This document shows, in pieces, positions 25,601 through 35,489 of a DNA stretch of 42,782 bases; the stretch's first letter is position 1; each line of letters starts with the position of its first letter. The notes under the pieces are model-generated. The model had not been told where the DNA came from. It worked only from the letters and a program-made list of their open reading frames with translations, and did not search any database. This stretch comes from Halobacteriales archaeon (GTDB lineage: Archaea > Halobacteriota > Halobacteria > Halorutilales > JAHENH01): positions 1-42,782 of the forward strand of contig JAHENH010000078.1 of assembly GCA_018609935.1 (NCBI GenBank). Direction: 5' to 3'. The position numbers and the translations under genes are program-made.

Positions 25601-26956
25601 ATGTCGAATCAGATGAACATTGCAGAAAAGTTTGCTAGATATACTAAGGAGCTTGGATATGATGATTTAGATAGTGATACTGTAGAGACAGCTAAAAAGA
25701 GGGTGGTAGATTCTCTTGGCTGTGGTTTTGCGGCTATGGGTGATGAAAAAGTAGAAAATATATTAAGATATTCTAGAAAAAAAGGTGATGAAGCTAGAAT
25801 TGTAGGTGGTGGAGTATCTAGTGTTGAGGGAGCTTCTCTAGCTAATGGGACTTTAGTTCGTTACCTAGATTGGAATGATACATATCTTTCTAAAGAGCCT
25901 GGTCATCCGTCTGACAACTTAGGAGCTATGTTGTCTGTAGCTGATAAAGAAAATGCAAGTGGGGAGGATCTTATTTTATCTTTAGTTCTTGCATACGAAG
26001 TACAATGTAGACTGTGTGATGTTGCCTCTCTTAGGAAGAATGGATTTGACCACGTTAATTATGGTTTAGTTTCCTCCGCTCTAGGAGCTGGTAAACTTAT
26101 GGATCTTTCAGAAGAAGAACTTATACAGGCAATAAATCTTTCTATAAATGGACATGTTGCACTTCGGCAGGCTAGGGCTGGAAAGTTATCTGAGTGGAAA
26201 GGAATAGCTTTTTCGAACGCATCTAGAAATGCTGTTTTTGCTGCTGAACTTGCTAAAGAAAATGTTCAGGGCCCAGCTCCTATATTTGAAGGTAAATTCG
26301 GATTTTTCAACCAGTTAACAGGTGAGTTCTCCTTAGACTTTGAGGAGTTCGGAGGTAGAAAAGGAGGTTTCAAGATAAATGAGACATACATAAAATATTA
26401 CCCGGTTGAATATCATGCACAAGCAGCTGTCAACTGTGCACTTTCTCTTCTAGAAAAACACCAAATTGATCCTGAAAATATAGAACGGGTATATAATGAG
26501 ACATATGAAGCAGGTGTTAGTATTATAGCTGGAGATGAAGAAAAATGGAGGCCTGAAACTAGAGAAACTGCAGATCATTCCATGCCATACTGTATAGCTA
26601 GATCTTTATTAGATGGTGAAATGACTTTAGAACAGTTTGAGGAAGAAAAATATCTAGATAAAAAAGCTATAGAATTGATGGATAAAATAGAAGTTGATGA
26701 AAACAAAAAATATACAGAGAGATATGGGGAAAGCTTCCCACACTATATGATAATAGAAACAGATGGTGAAAAATATGAAATGGAGATAGAATATCCTAAG
26801 GGACACCCTGAGAATTCGTTATCCAAAAAAGAACTTGAAGACAAATTCAAAACAGCCTCGAAAGAACAACTTACAGAACAACAAATGGATCAAGTATTAG
26901 ATTGGGGATGGAATATTGATGATAAAGAAAATATAGGAGAAATATTTGAAGTTTAA
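25601..26956 (+). CDS. MmgE/PrpD family protein (2-methylcitrate dehydratase-like)
   Basis: 451 aa, standard length. The all-helical N-terminal domain contains the conserved VVDSLGCGFAAMGDE and the segment YLDWNDTYLSKEPGHPSDNLGAML, in which the family's active-site Asp and His lie (usual pattern D..D......GHPSD). Then LSINGHVALRQARAGKLSEWKG, also highly conserved, and the lid domain with YPVEYHAQAAV. Members dehydrate 2-methylcitrate or decarboxylate cis-aconitate; the substrate here is unknown. Alone in its transcript. With citrate synthase nearby, a methylcitrate role is possible but the other prp genes are not in view. Confidence 0.9.
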   Translation: MSNQMNIAEKFARYTKELGYDDLDSDTVETAKKRVVDSLGCGFAAMGDEKVENILRYSRKKGDEARIVGGGVSSVEGASLANGTLVRYLDWNDTYLSKEPGHPSDNLGAMLSVADKENASGEDLILSLVLAYEVQCRLCDVASLRKNGFDHVNYGLVSSALGAGKLMDLSEEELIQAINLSINGHVALRQARAGKLSEWKGIAFSNASRNAVFAAELAKENVQGPAPIFEGKFGFFNQLTGEFSLDFEEFGGRKGGFKINETYIKYYPVEYHAQAAVNCALSLLEKHQIDPENIERVYNETYEAGVSIIAGDEEKWRPETRETADHSMPYCIARSLLDGEMTLEQFEEEKYLDKKAIELMDKIEVDENKKYTERYGESFPHYMIIETDGEKYEMEIEYPKGHPENSLSKKELEDKFKTASKEQLTEQQMDQVLDWGWNIDDKENIGEIFEV

Positions 26957-26978
26957 CTAAAATAATATAAATTTTAGT

Positions 26979-28082
26979 TTAGATTTTATATCTTAGTAGT
27001 GCTGCTATACCTCCAAATGCTTTTTTAAGCTGTTTTCCTTCTTCGAAATCTTCTGATATCAGCATTATTTCTGCACCTGTTTGTTCTGCTAAATCTACTA
27101 GTTCTTCTATGTCTACTGTTTTTCCATTTTCTATATTTTCAGATAAAAGTAGTGTATCTACTGCACCTGCTTTTAGGTTTCTTTTAACTTCGTCTAGGCC
27201 ATATGTAACTAATCCTTCCCCTCCTTTGAGTTCATCTAGAAACTTCTCCATTTTTTTTCTTTCTTTTATTAACTCTAGGTCCTGTAATGATTCTTCAGCT
27301 TCCTCTACTAGGTCCGTTAAACCGCTTTCATCTGTATATGATACATCAAATTTACCCATAACTTTCTTCTGTAGTTCGTGGTGGAGATATCCTCCGTCTA
27401 TAAATTCTTCTTTGGTTGGTGAAGGTCCTCCAATTAATATTCCTTGTATTTTATCTATTTTGGGTAGGAATACTTCTTGAGCCTTATCTGCTATTTCTTT
27501 GTAGAATTTATCTATAGCTTCTCTACGTAGTCTTTCAAATCTTTTTTGGCTCTGCCCCCCTTGTCGCTGTTTTCCAGGTACCAGGCTAGTAGTTCTTGAA
27601 ACGTGCTGTATTCTTTTTCCTTTAAGCAATCCTAGGTTTGCTTCACGTCTATCTAAAACTATTAAACCGTATAATGAATCTTCCTCTAGCATTCCTTCTA
27701 GGGGATCTGTTAAGAACGAAGAATCACAGTGATAGATATAGCTCTCTATTGGTTCAGGAGGTTGGTCTAATACTAGAGTTTCCATGTCTGATTTTTGCCC
27801 TCCTTGTTTGATGGATCCAGCAAATATAACCATCCCTTCTTCCGGTGTTTCACTATATTGTTTTAATCTTGATTCTATAGAAGAGAGAGCATTCTGTACG
27901 TTTTTTCTTGTTTCTTTACTTTTGATATTAGATGCTTCACTTCTTTCTTCTCTTACATGTTCTACTACGTCACTTAGTCTTCTATCAGGTGGAATATATA
28001 TAGATACAAGTTGTGTTCCACTTCCTTCCTTTGATTTAAGTTCTTCAATAAGTCTATTAAGTTCGAATTCTTCTACACCCAT
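26979..28082 (-). CDS. prf1: Peptide chain release factor aRF1, lacking the zinc mini-domain
   Basis: 367 aa; archaeal aRF1 is usually about 410-420. Decodes all three stop codons and triggers peptide release. Present: NIKS at residues 52-55, YHCDSSF (YxCxxxF) at 117-123, and GGQ at 175-177 in RQGGQSQKR. The C-terminal domain ends in the conserved AFGGIAALLRY. What is missing is the segment after DTLLLSE (about residue 317): most archaeal members have about 45 residues there with CxxC-type zinc ligands, whereas here ENGKTVDIEELVD follows directly. The gene is divergent from citrate synthase, with about 60 bases between the starts. Confidence 0.95.
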   Translation of the reverse strand: MGVEEFELNRLIEELKSKEGSGTQLVSIYIPPDRRLSDVVEHVREERSEASNIKSKETRKNVQNALSSIESRLKQYSETPEEGMVIFAGSIKQGGQKSDMETLVLDQPPEPIESYIYHCDSSFLTDPLEGMLEEDSLYGLIVLDRREANLGLLKGKRIQHVSRTTSLVPGKQRQGGQSQKRFERLRREAIDKFYKEIADKAQEVFLPKIDKIQGILIGGPSPTKEEFIDGGYLHHELQKKVMGKFDVSYTDESGLTDLVEEAEESLQDLELIKERKKMEKFLDELKGGEGLVTYGLDEVKRNLKAGAVDTLLLSENIENGKTVDIEELVDLAEQTGAEIMLISEDFEEGKQLKKAFGGIAALLRYKI

Positions 28083-28141
28083 CTAGCTAGTCTAAGAACG
28101 GAAATAGTATTTTTTTTAATGTTGACTTGCTACGACGGATT

Positions 28142-29266
28142 ATGTCGGATGTCCAAAAGGGCCTAGATGGAGTTATAGTTGATGAATCGAAGATTTCGAA
28201 GGTAGAAGGAGATAAAGGTAATTTATGGTATGCTGGTTATCATATTGATGATCTAGCTGAGCAGTCAAGTTTTGAAGAAGTTGTTCATCTTCTTTCTAAC
28301 CAACATTTGCCAGACAGAGACGAACTAGATAGTATACAGCAGATACTTAAAAAAGAGAGAACTATTCCTCCGCAGGTGGAAGACCTGATAGAAGATATAG
28401 CTGATGCAGACCCTATGGCTGTACTCCGTACATCTATCTCTCTTCTGGGGGCGTTAAATGAATCCGCATCTCAGAGTGGGGAAGTAAACATGGAGGAAGT
28501 GAAAACTAGATTGGTTAGTGCTATAGCTAAATTCCCAACTATTATAGCCTATAATTATAGACAAAAACAGGGGCTAGAACCTATAGAGCCTAGAGAGGAT
28601 CTTTCACATGCTGGTAATTTTCTTTATATGCTAAATGGGGAAGAACCAAGTGAAGAACAGGAGAATGCTATGGATACTGCTTTGATTCTTTATGCAGATC
28701 ATGGTATGAATGCTTCTACATTTTCAGCTTGTGTTACGGCTTCAACTCTTGCAACTCCTCATGGATGTTTGACATCGGCAATAGCTACACTTGAAGGGGA
28801 TCTACACGGAGGTGCAGCGGAAGATGTTATAGACCACCTTGAAGATATAGGAAGTCCTGAAAATGCGGATGAGTGGGCTGAAAAAAGAATAAAACAGGAA
28901 AAATTAATTAGTGGTTTCGGACATCGTGTCTATAATGTTGTAGATCCACGATGTGACCATTTCAGGAGAAGGGCGGAGGAACTTGGGGAGACTAAATATC
29001 TCCCTATAGCTGAAGCCCTACGCGAAGCAGTAGATAAAAGATTAGGAGATAAAAAAATAAAACCTAATACAGACCTGTATTCTGGTACTCTGTATAATGC
29101 TCTTGGAGTTCCTAAAGAATTCTATGTTGCATTATTTGCAATGTCTAGAGTAGCAGGATGGTCAGCACACATAGTAGAACAACTGGAAGACAACAGAATA
29201 ATAAGGCCTAGAGTAAAATACGTTGGAGAAACAGGAAAACAGTATACTCCAATACAAGATAGATAA
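28142..29266 (+). CDS. gltA: Citrate synthase (or 2-methylcitrate synthase)
   Basis: About 374 aa from the ATG at 28142 (MSDVQKGLDGVIVDESKIS); an ATG five codons earlier is less likely. Condenses oxaloacetate with acetyl-CoA to enter the TCA cycle. The catalytic residues are visible: His in YADHGMNASTFSACV, His in GDLHGGAAEDV and GFGHRVYNVVDPR, and Asp in NTDLYSGTLYNALG. The C-terminal VAGWSAHIVEQLEDNRIIRP is standard. Short forms of this family may also accept propionyl-CoA, and an MmgE/PrpD homologue lies two genes away. Divergent from prf1. Confidence 0.95.
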   Translation: MSDVQKGLDGVIVDESKISKVEGDKGNLWYAGYHIDDLAEQSSFEEVVHLLSNQHLPDRDELDSIQQILKKERTIPPQVEDLIEDIADADPMAVLRTSISLLGALNESASQSGEVNMEEVKTRLVSAIAKFPTIIAYNYRQKQGLEPIEPREDLSHAGNFLYMLNGEEPSEEQENAMDTALILYADHGMNASTFSACVTASTLATPHGCLTSAIATLEGDLHGGAAEDVIDHLEDIGSPENADEWAEKRIKQEKLISGFGHRVYNVVDPRCDHFRRRAEELGETKYLPIAEALREAVDKRLGDKKIKPNTDLYSGTLYNALGVPKEFYVALFAMSRVAGWSAHIVEQLEDNRIIRPRVKYVGETGKQYTPIQDR

Positions 29267-29431
29267 AAATAAAAACCCTATATAGTTGTATTATTAGTAT
29301 TTAAAATCATCATAAAATATATAAAATAAAAAATTAAAGACGCCTAATCTTTACCTAAATCTTTTGTTAGCTTTTAGTGCTATCAAACTAATTACAAAAT
29401 TATATTTGTTTATATCGAAATTAATTTTACT

Positions 29432-30745
29432 ATGAGTATATTCCAGATATTGGGTGTAATAAGCATAATTTTCTTAATGGGTCTAAGTGCTTTCTTTTCA
29501 AGTAGTGAGATAGCAATGTTTTCAATCCCTAGACATAAACTTGAGTCCCTTGATAGTTCTAAAAGTTCTGTAGCTCTAAAAAAACTTAGAAGTAACCCGC
29601 ACCGTCTTTTAGTTACTATACTTGTCGGAAATAATGTTGTAAATATAGCTATGTCTAGTATAGCCACAATTTTAATTGCTATGTATCTTTCAGGAGGTGA
29701 AGCTGTTTTTGTAGCAACTGCTATTATTAGTCTACTTGTATTGTTGTTCGGAGAGACAGCACCAAAGTCCTATGCAGTTGAAAACCATGAATACGCTTTA
29801 AAGATATCTAGACCATTAAAGATATTCCAGCTTGTTCTTTATCCTGTAGTTGTTCTTTTTGATTATCTAACTAGAATTATAAATAAAATAACAGGAGGGC
29901 GTCCAGAGATTGAGAGCTATGTAACTAAAGATGAAATTGAAGGAATGTTAGAAGCCGGACAGAAACAAGGAGCGATAGACCGAGAAGAAAAACAGATGGT
30001 TGAGAGAGTTTTCCAGTTTTCTAATACAATAGCTAAAGAAGTAATGACACCTAGACTAGATATAGTTTATGCCTCATATGCTTCTTCTCTGGAAGATGTA
30101 TTAGATATATGTGTAGAAAACAGAGTTACAAGAGTCCCTATATATAGAGATAATTTGGACCACATAGAGGGAGTAGTAGATATAAAAGATGTAATAAATG
30201 CTATCGAAAAAGATAAAGATGGAATAGAAAATGTGGTAAAACCTACTTTACATGTACCTGAGACAAAAGAAGTAGATGACCTCTTAAAAGACATGCAAGA
30301 GAAAAGAATACATTTAGCTGTAGTAATAGATGAATTTGGATCTACTGAAGGAATAGTTACTATAGAAGATATTGTAGAAAGGGTAGTTGGAGAAATATTT
30401 GAAGCCGGCGAAGAAAAACCAATTATACGTATAGACGAAAAAACAATTTCTGTTAAAGGAGAAACAAATATAGATGAAGTGAATGAGTTTTTAGGTATAG
30501 ATCTTCCTGAAGAAGGAGAATTTGAAACAATTGCAGGATTTGTATATAATAGAATTGGTCGACTAGTAGAAGAAGGAGAAAAAATACACTATGATAATGT
30601 TGTCTTAACAATACAAGAAACTCAAGAAACTAGGATATTAAGAGTAAAAATAAGAAAAGAAACTATAGATGAAGAAATAGATCAAGAAGCTGATGAACCA
30701 GATAAAAAACTGGATGAAGAACCAAATAAAGAAGATAGTTCTTAA
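29432..30745 (+). CDS. CNNM/CorC-HlyC family membrane transporter (DUF21 + CBS)
   Basis: 437 aa. Residues 1 to about 190 form the DUF21 membrane domain with three to four helices (LGVISIIFLMGLSAFFSSSEIAM; TILVGNNVVNIAMSSIATIL). About 205-325 is a CBS pair (VMTPRLDIVYAS; VIDEFGSTEGIVTIEDIVE), and about 345-425 is the CorC/HlyC C-terminal domain (GETNIDEVNEFLGI; ETIAGFVYNRIGRL). The tail is a run of Asp, Glu and Lys, a halophile trait. The family transports or regulates Mg2+ (and perhaps Co2+ or Na+). ArgS follows after 39 bases and may be co-transcribed. Confidence 0.92.
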   Translation: MSIFQILGVISIIFLMGLSAFFSSSEIAMFSIPRHKLESLDSSKSSVALKKLRSNPHRLLVTILVGNNVVNIAMSSIATILIAMYLSGGEAVFVATAIISLLVLLFGETAPKSYAVENHEYALKISRPLKIFQLVLYPVVVLFDYLTRIINKITGGRPEIESYVTKDEIEGMLEAGQKQGAIDREEKQMVERVFQFSNTIAKEVMTPRLDIVYASYASSLEDVLDICVENRVTRVPIYRDNLDHIEGVVDIKDVINAIEKDKDGIENVVKPTLHVPETKEVDDLLKDMQEKRIHLAVVIDEFGSTEGIVTIEDIVERVVGEIFEAGEEKPIIRIDEKTISVKGETNIDEVNEFLGIDLPEEGEFETIAGFVYNRIGRLVEEGEKIHYDNVVLTIQETQETRILRVKIRKETIDEEIDQEADEPDKKLDEEPNKEDSS

Positions 30746-30784
30746 TAAGAAATAAACAGAATAACTTGTTGTTAGATTATCTAT

Positions 30785-32440
30785 ATGTTACTGGAATTTA
30801 GAAAAGAGATAAAAGATATATTTGAAGATATAGGTGTTGAAAATCCGTCTTTAGAAAAACCTCCTAAAGAAATTAACGCTGAAATTGCATCTACTGCATC
30901 TTTTTCTTTTGAAAATCCACCAAAAAAAGCTCAGAGACTTGTTTCAGATATAAAAGATAAAAATTTTAGACTAATAGGTGAAGTATATTCTAAAGGACCC
31001 TATATAAATTTTAACGTTAGTGATTTGTATCTAAAACAAACACTGGAAAAATCTCAAAATCCTTCTTATCCTGTTTTGCCTGAAAAAAGTGAAAGAATTC
31101 TATTAGAGCATACATCAGCTAATCCAACTGGGCCATTACATGTTGGTAGAGCCCGGAATCCAATAATTGGGGACTCTATAGCACGAATACTAAAAGCTGC
31201 AGGATATGAGGTAGAAACAGAATATTATGTAAATGATATGGGTAGACAAGTCGCTTCCCTAGCATTAGAATTTAAAGAAAATAAAATAGGTGATGAGAAA
31301 CTTGATCATGAGATAGCACGTCTATACAGGAAAGCAGATGAAAATGGAGTTGAAGAACTACTTCAAAAACTGGATAGAGGAGATGAAGAATCGATTTCTT
31401 TAGTTGAAAAAGTAGTAGAAATATGTTTAAAAGGTCAGCTACAAACTCTAAAACGTCTCGACATTTCTTTTGATTCTTTTATACATGAAAGTAAATTTGT
31501 TCTTAATAGAGATGTAGAGAATATAGTTGAAAAACTTAAAAAATCTGATAAATGTTATAGGGAAAATGGTGCATATAAACTTGAAACTGACACTGAGGAA
31601 GACTTGACTTTTTTAAGAAGTGATGGAACTTCTCTTTATACAACAAGAGATATAGCTTACCATATAGACAAGGCAAAAAGATCTGATAGAATTATAAACA
31701 TTCTAGGGGAGGATCATGAACTCCAATCACAACAGCTTTTATCAGCCCTTAATTTATTCGATGAAAAACCAAACATAACTAACGTATTTTATTCCTATGT
31801 AACATTGCCTGAAGGAAGTATGAGTACAAGGGAAGGGAAAGCAGTGAATGTTGATGAACTACTAGATGAGTCGGTAAAAAGAGCTAAGGAAGAAGTTAAA
31901 AGTAGATCTAGAGATAGAAATAGAAAAATAGAAAATAAGAAAAACTGGGAAGAAAATATATCCGAAATAGTAGGTGTAGGATCCGTAAGATTTGATATAA
32001 TTTCTAGAAAACCTAGAAAACCTATAGAGTTTAAATGGGAAGATGCGCTTGATTTTGAAGGCGGTTCTCCCTATATACAATATACTCATGCCAGAGCTTC
32101 CGGGATACTTGAAAAAGCTGATATAAAGCCTTCAGAACTTAATATTGATAAAGAAGCACTTAAAGAGGTTCTGGCCAGTTCTGAAGAAATAAATCTACTT
32201 AAAAAAATAGGTGAATTGTCTGTTATAATAGAAGATTCTGCACATGAACTTTCACCCCATACTGTTACAGTTTATTCAAGACAATTAGCAGAGACATTCA
32301 ATGAATTCTATAGAGACCATCCTGTTTTAGATACAGAATCAAAACTAAAAAGGTATAGATTAGCTCTCACGAAATCCTCTAAAAATACACTAGCAAAATC
32401 ATTAAATTTAGTTGGAGTTAAAGCACCAGACGTGATGTAA
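30785..32440 (+). CDS. argS: Arginyl-tRNA synthetase
   Basis: 551 aa. Charges tRNA-Arg. The N-terminal Add-1 domain is followed by the class I HIGH-type motif (HTSANPTGPLHVGRARN), a KMSKS-region equivalent (EGSMSTREGKAVNVDELL), and the C-terminal helical anticodon-binding domain with YSRQLAETFNEFYRDHPVL. The lack of a canonical KMSKS is normal for ArgRS. A 24-base exact copy of part of its 3' end is found 1.86 kb downstream (34264-34287). Confidence 0.97.
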   Translation: MLLEFRKEIKDIFEDIGVENPSLEKPPKEINAEIASTASFSFENPPKKAQRLVSDIKDKNFRLIGEVYSKGPYINFNVSDLYLKQTLEKSQNPSYPVLPEKSERILLEHTSANPTGPLHVGRARNPIIGDSIARILKAAGYEVETEYYVNDMGRQVASLALEFKENKIGDEKLDHEIARLYRKADENGVEELLQKLDRGDEESISLVEKVVEICLKGQLQTLKRLDISFDSFIHESKFVLNRDVENIVEKLKKSDKCYRENGAYKLETDTEEDLTFLRSDGTSLYTTRDIAYHIDKAKRSDRIINILGEDHELQSQQLLSALNLFDEKPNITNVFYSYVTLPEGSMSTREGKAVNVDELLDESVKRAKEEVKSRSRDRNRKIENKKNWEENISEIVGVGSVRFDIISRKPRKPIEFKWEDALDFEGGSPYIQYTHARASGILEKADIKPSELNIDKEALKEVLASSEEINLLKKIGELSVIIEDSAHELSPHTVTVYSRQLAETFNEFYRDHPVLDTESKLKRYRLALTKSSKNTLAKSLNLVGVKAPDVM

Positions 32441-32584
32441 ACTATGTTAATTTACTCTATCTATAAGAAAGAGGCCCCCCATTTTCTTCCATTACAAACT
32501 TATACAGGATAAAAAACTAGGTAGCTTTTTACATCCCACTTTATATTATATATACCATTTAAAATAAATTCTCCTGTTAGGTAG

Positions 32585-32604
32585 AATAAATTTATATATT
32601 TATT
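32585..32604. promoter_or_regulatory. AT palindrome upstream of pan
   Basis: AATAAAT and ATTTATT flank TTATAT, making an inverted repeat that includes a TATA-like core about 75-90 bases before the pan ATG. It may be part of the pan promoter with a leader, or an operator. Confidence 0.3.
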
Positions 32605-32676
32605 ATTTGATATAAAAATAATGGGATAGTCTAGCAGAAACTATTTTTGTTGATAAAGGCTTAATAGAACTAAAGC

Positions 32677-33873
32677 ATGGATACTTCTGATGAGATTGAC
32701 TTCTCTCCTGGAGATAATGATAGTGAAAGAGTGAAAAAACTAAAGGAGAAAATAAAACAGCTAAGAGAAAAAAATGAGGGAATAAAAGATGATCTATTAG
32801 ATGCTAGCTCAGAGAGGAATAAGTATAAAAGAAAAGTAGAAAGCTTAAAAGCTGAAAATGAGAGATTAAAAAGCTCCCCATTGTTCGTAGCTACTGTAAA
32901 AGAGATAACTAGTGATGGAGTTGTAATAAGACAACATGGTAATAATCAAGAGGCTTTAACTGACATACCTGAAGATACTGATATGGACTTAGACTCAGGT
33001 GATAGAATAGCTGTTAATAATTCATTTGCTATTGTCAACAAACTTTCAAAAGAAACTGATTCTCGAGCTATGGCGATGCAGGTTGAGGAAGACCCTCAAC
33101 TTACATATGATGACATTGGAGGTCTTGAGGGTGTAATACAAGAAGTTAGGGAGACAGTAGAAATGCCTTTAATGGAGCCTGAAATGTTTGATAAGGTAGG
33201 TATAGAACCTCCAAGTGGTGTTTTACTACATGGCCCTCCAGGAACAGGAAAAACTATGTTAGCTAAAGCGGTTGCTAATAAAACAGAGGCTACTTTTATC
33301 AAAATGGCTGGAAGTGAACTTGTTCATAAATTTATAGGTGAAGGAGCTAGACTAGTTAGAGATTTATTTGAAGTTGCAAGGAGAAAATCACCCTCGATAG
33401 TCTTTATAGATGAACTAGATGCTGTTGCGTCTAAAAGAGCTGAATCAAAAACTAGTGGAGATGCTGAAGTACAAAGGACAATGATGCAGCTTCTGAGTGA
33501 AATGGATGGGTTTGAATCTAGAGGAGATATAAGGATAATTGGAGCTACAAATCGTTTTGATATGCTTGATAGAGCTATACTACGTCCAGGACGTTTTGAT
33601 AGACTAATAGAAGTTCCATATCCAAGTGATACAGCTAGAGAGGAAATATTTGAAATCCACACCAGAGATATGAATCTATCTGATAATATAGACTTCCAAA
33701 AGTTATCCGATATTACGGAAGGAATGAGCGGAGCTGAAATAAAAGCAATATGTACAGAATCAGGTATGTTAGCAGTTAGAGATAGGAGAACTGAAATTCA
33801 GATGGAAGATTTCTTTAAGGCAGCAGAAAAAGTAAGCCAAGAAAAAGAAGAAGAAGCAAGAATGTTTGCTTAA
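32677..33873 (+). CDS. pan: Proteasome-activating nucleotidase (PAN)
   Basis: 398 aa. A hexameric AAA+ unfoldase that feeds the 20S proteasome. Residues about 16-66 form the N-terminal coiled coil ([16 protein letters not shown]). The OB-like domain follows ([20 protein letters not shown]). The AAA+ module has Walker A GPPGTGKT at 186-193, Walker [12 protein letters not shown], sensor ATNRFD and arginine fingers in [15 protein letters not shown]. The C-terminus is MFA: Phe where the usual proteasome-docking HbYX motif has Tyr. No proteasome subunit gene is in the window. Confidence 0.96.
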   Translation: MDTSDEIDFSPGDNDSERVKKLKEKIKQLREKNEGIKDDLLDASSERNKYKRKVESLKAENERLKSSPLFVATVKEITSDGVVIRQHGNNQEALTDIPEDTDMDLDSGDRIAVNNSFAIVNKLSKETDSRAMAMQVEEDPQLTYDDIGGLEGVIQEVRETVEMPLMEPEMFDKVGIEPPSGVLLHGPPGTGKTMLAKAVANKTEATFIKMAGSELVHKFIGEGARLVRDLFEVARRKSPSIVFIDELDAVASKRAESKTSGDAEVQRTMMQLLSEMDGFESRGDIRIIGATNRFDMLDRAILRPGRFDRLIEVPYPSDTAREEIFEIHTRDMNLSDNIDFQKLSDITEGMSGAEIKAICTESGMLAVRDRRTEIQMEDFFKAAEKVSQEKEEEARMFA

Positions 33874-33900
33874 GCTATTTATCCATCTAAATAACTGAGG

Positions 33901-33929
33901 TTCAGCCTGGATATCTATCCTGGCCTGAA
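33901..33929 (+). terminator. Imperfect hairpin after pan
   Basis: TTCAG pairs with CTGAA, and inside them CC.GGATA pairs with TATCC.GG, with one bulged C and one mismatch. It starts 27 bases after the pan stop. Archaeal termination usually relies on T-runs, and none follows directly, so this may be an RNA-stability element or a protein site. Confidence 0.4.
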
Positions 33930-34402
33930 TATAACATATGAGAATAGTTACCTAACGTTTATCGTCCCACTATTTGCTTACAAACCTTAAGGGGAATGTA
34001 TAAGATGCCACCAGTTTGGTTACGGCAGAGATACTAAGCCTTATATTTTTAGACTTAAACCTTCAATAAAATAAAACTGGCCATAGATACTATAGAGAAC
34101 TGGATTCATATCTATTCCATCTTCCAGTTAGCTGGATTTTTTCAAAACATTATTTGGGTTTATCCTAGAAATGGCCGTGTCGAATGGGGTTGATAGTTTA
34201 AACAGAAATATTTTATTAGGATGAATAAATTGATCACTCACAAAACAAGATATGTGAAAATACTAAATTTAGTTGGAGTTAAAGCACTAGATTTGAGTGT
34301 GTCACTATTTTTTCTAACTGTATTTAGATAATTTTGTTGTTGGATTTTTTCCTTACCTATTTGTTTTTGTATCTTTTGATATAATTATAGGATAAGCTTG
34401 GT
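33930..34402. other. Intergenic region between pan and rpa, with a duplicated argS fragment
   Basis: About 470 bases with no gene. TAAATTTAGTTGGAGTTAAAGCAC, 34264-34287 (24 bases), is an exact copy of argS 32403-32426, with weaker similarity for about 10 bases beyond. Confidence 0.8.
34264..34287 (+). repeat. 24-base copy of the argS 3' end
   Basis: Exact match to 32403-32426, which encodes LNLVGVKA near the argS C-terminus. After it the copy reads ...TAGATTTGAG where argS has ...CAGACGTGAT, so similarity fades near the argS stop. Confidence 0.9.
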
Positions 34403-35473
34403 ATGAGTATTGAAAATTTGTATTCTGAACTTAACATTGATATTAGTTTAGATGAATTTGAGGAGATGGTAGAAGATAAAATAGAATCTATGGGTGGGCT
34501 ATGTGATGAGGAGTCAGCAGCTAAATTAGTTGCTCATGAAATTGAGGGAGAGAAATTATGGACTATAGATAATCTATCGGTGGATATGGGAGAAGTTCGT
34601 TTTCTGGGAAAAATAACGAATGTAGAAGAACCTCGTAGCTTTGAGAGAGATGATAGTACTACTGGGAAGGTTGCGAATTTAGAGCTAGCAGATGAAACTG
34701 GACGGGTTAGAGTAGCGTTTTGGGATAATTATGCTGATAATGTTGAAGATTTAGAGGAGGGTCAAGTTCTAAAAGTTATAGGGAAACCAAATGAAACTAG
34801 ATATGGTCTAGAGGTTAATGCTAAACGAGCAGAAATAGATGAAGATGCTAAGATAGAAATAGAGGCTACAAATATCAGTGAAGTTGAGTCTGGATCAGAT
34901 GTGTCTTTAAAGGCTAGTGTATTAGATATTTCTGAACCTAGATATTTTGAAAAGGAGGAAGGTGAAGGAAGGGTTGGAAATATTTTTTTAGGAGATGAAA
35001 CGGGGTGGATACAAGTAGCTGTTTGGGATGAAAAAGTGGATTTAATTGAGGGTATTGAGGTAGGGGATTGTATCCATGTTGATGGTTATGCTAGAAATAG
35101 AGATGGGAATAAAGAGATAAATATAGGAACAAAAGGATCAATAGAAAAAATAGATGATAATATAGAGATAGATATAGATACGGATAAGATTGAGGATATA
35201 GAACCAGATGGTTTATATGACATAAAAGGTGTTGTAGTAGATTCTGAGAGTACATATAAATTTCAGAGAAATGATGGGGGTCAGGGACAGGTGAAAAATA
35301 TTGAGTTAAGGGATTCAACTGGAAATCTTGATATAGCTCTGTGGGGTAGGCATACGGAGAAGGATATAGATATAGGTGATAAAATACTTGTTTTGGGGCT
35401 AAATGTTGATAAAAGTGATTACGGTTTAGAGGGTAATCTCAACTGGAACGGGGTAATATTTAGGTTAGAATAA
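34403..35473 (+). CDS. Replication protein A-like single-stranded DNA-binding protein
   Basis: 356 aa. Binds single-stranded DNA in replication and repair. After an N-terminal helical part there are three OB folds, at about 67-160, 170-265 and 275-356, each recognisable from repeated patterns: VANLELADETGRVRVAFWDN, VGNIFLGDETGWIQVAVWDE and VKNIELRDSTGNLDIALWGR. No zinc finger follows, unlike some archaeal RPAs. No partner gene lies directly after it; the next gene, icd, is convergent with only 16 bases between stops. Confidence 0.93.
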   Translation: MSIENLYSELNIDISLDEFEEMVEDKIESMGGLCDEESAAKLVAHEIEGEKLWTIDNLSVDMGEVRFLGKITNVEEPRSFERDDSTTGKVANLELADETGRVRVAFWDNYADNVEDLEEGQVLKVIGKPNETRYGLEVNAKRAEIDEDAKIEIEATNISEVESGSDVSLKASVLDISEPRYFEKEEGEGRVGNIFLGDETGWIQVAVWDEKVDLIEGIEVGDCIHVDGYARNRDGNKEINIGTKGSIEKIDDNIEIDIDTDKIEDIEPDGLYDIKGVVVDSESTYKFQRNDGGQGQVKNIELRDSTGNLDIALWGRHTEKDIDIGDKILVLGLNVDKSDYGLEGNLNWNGVIFRLE

Positions 35474-35489
35474 AATAACTATTTAGAAA

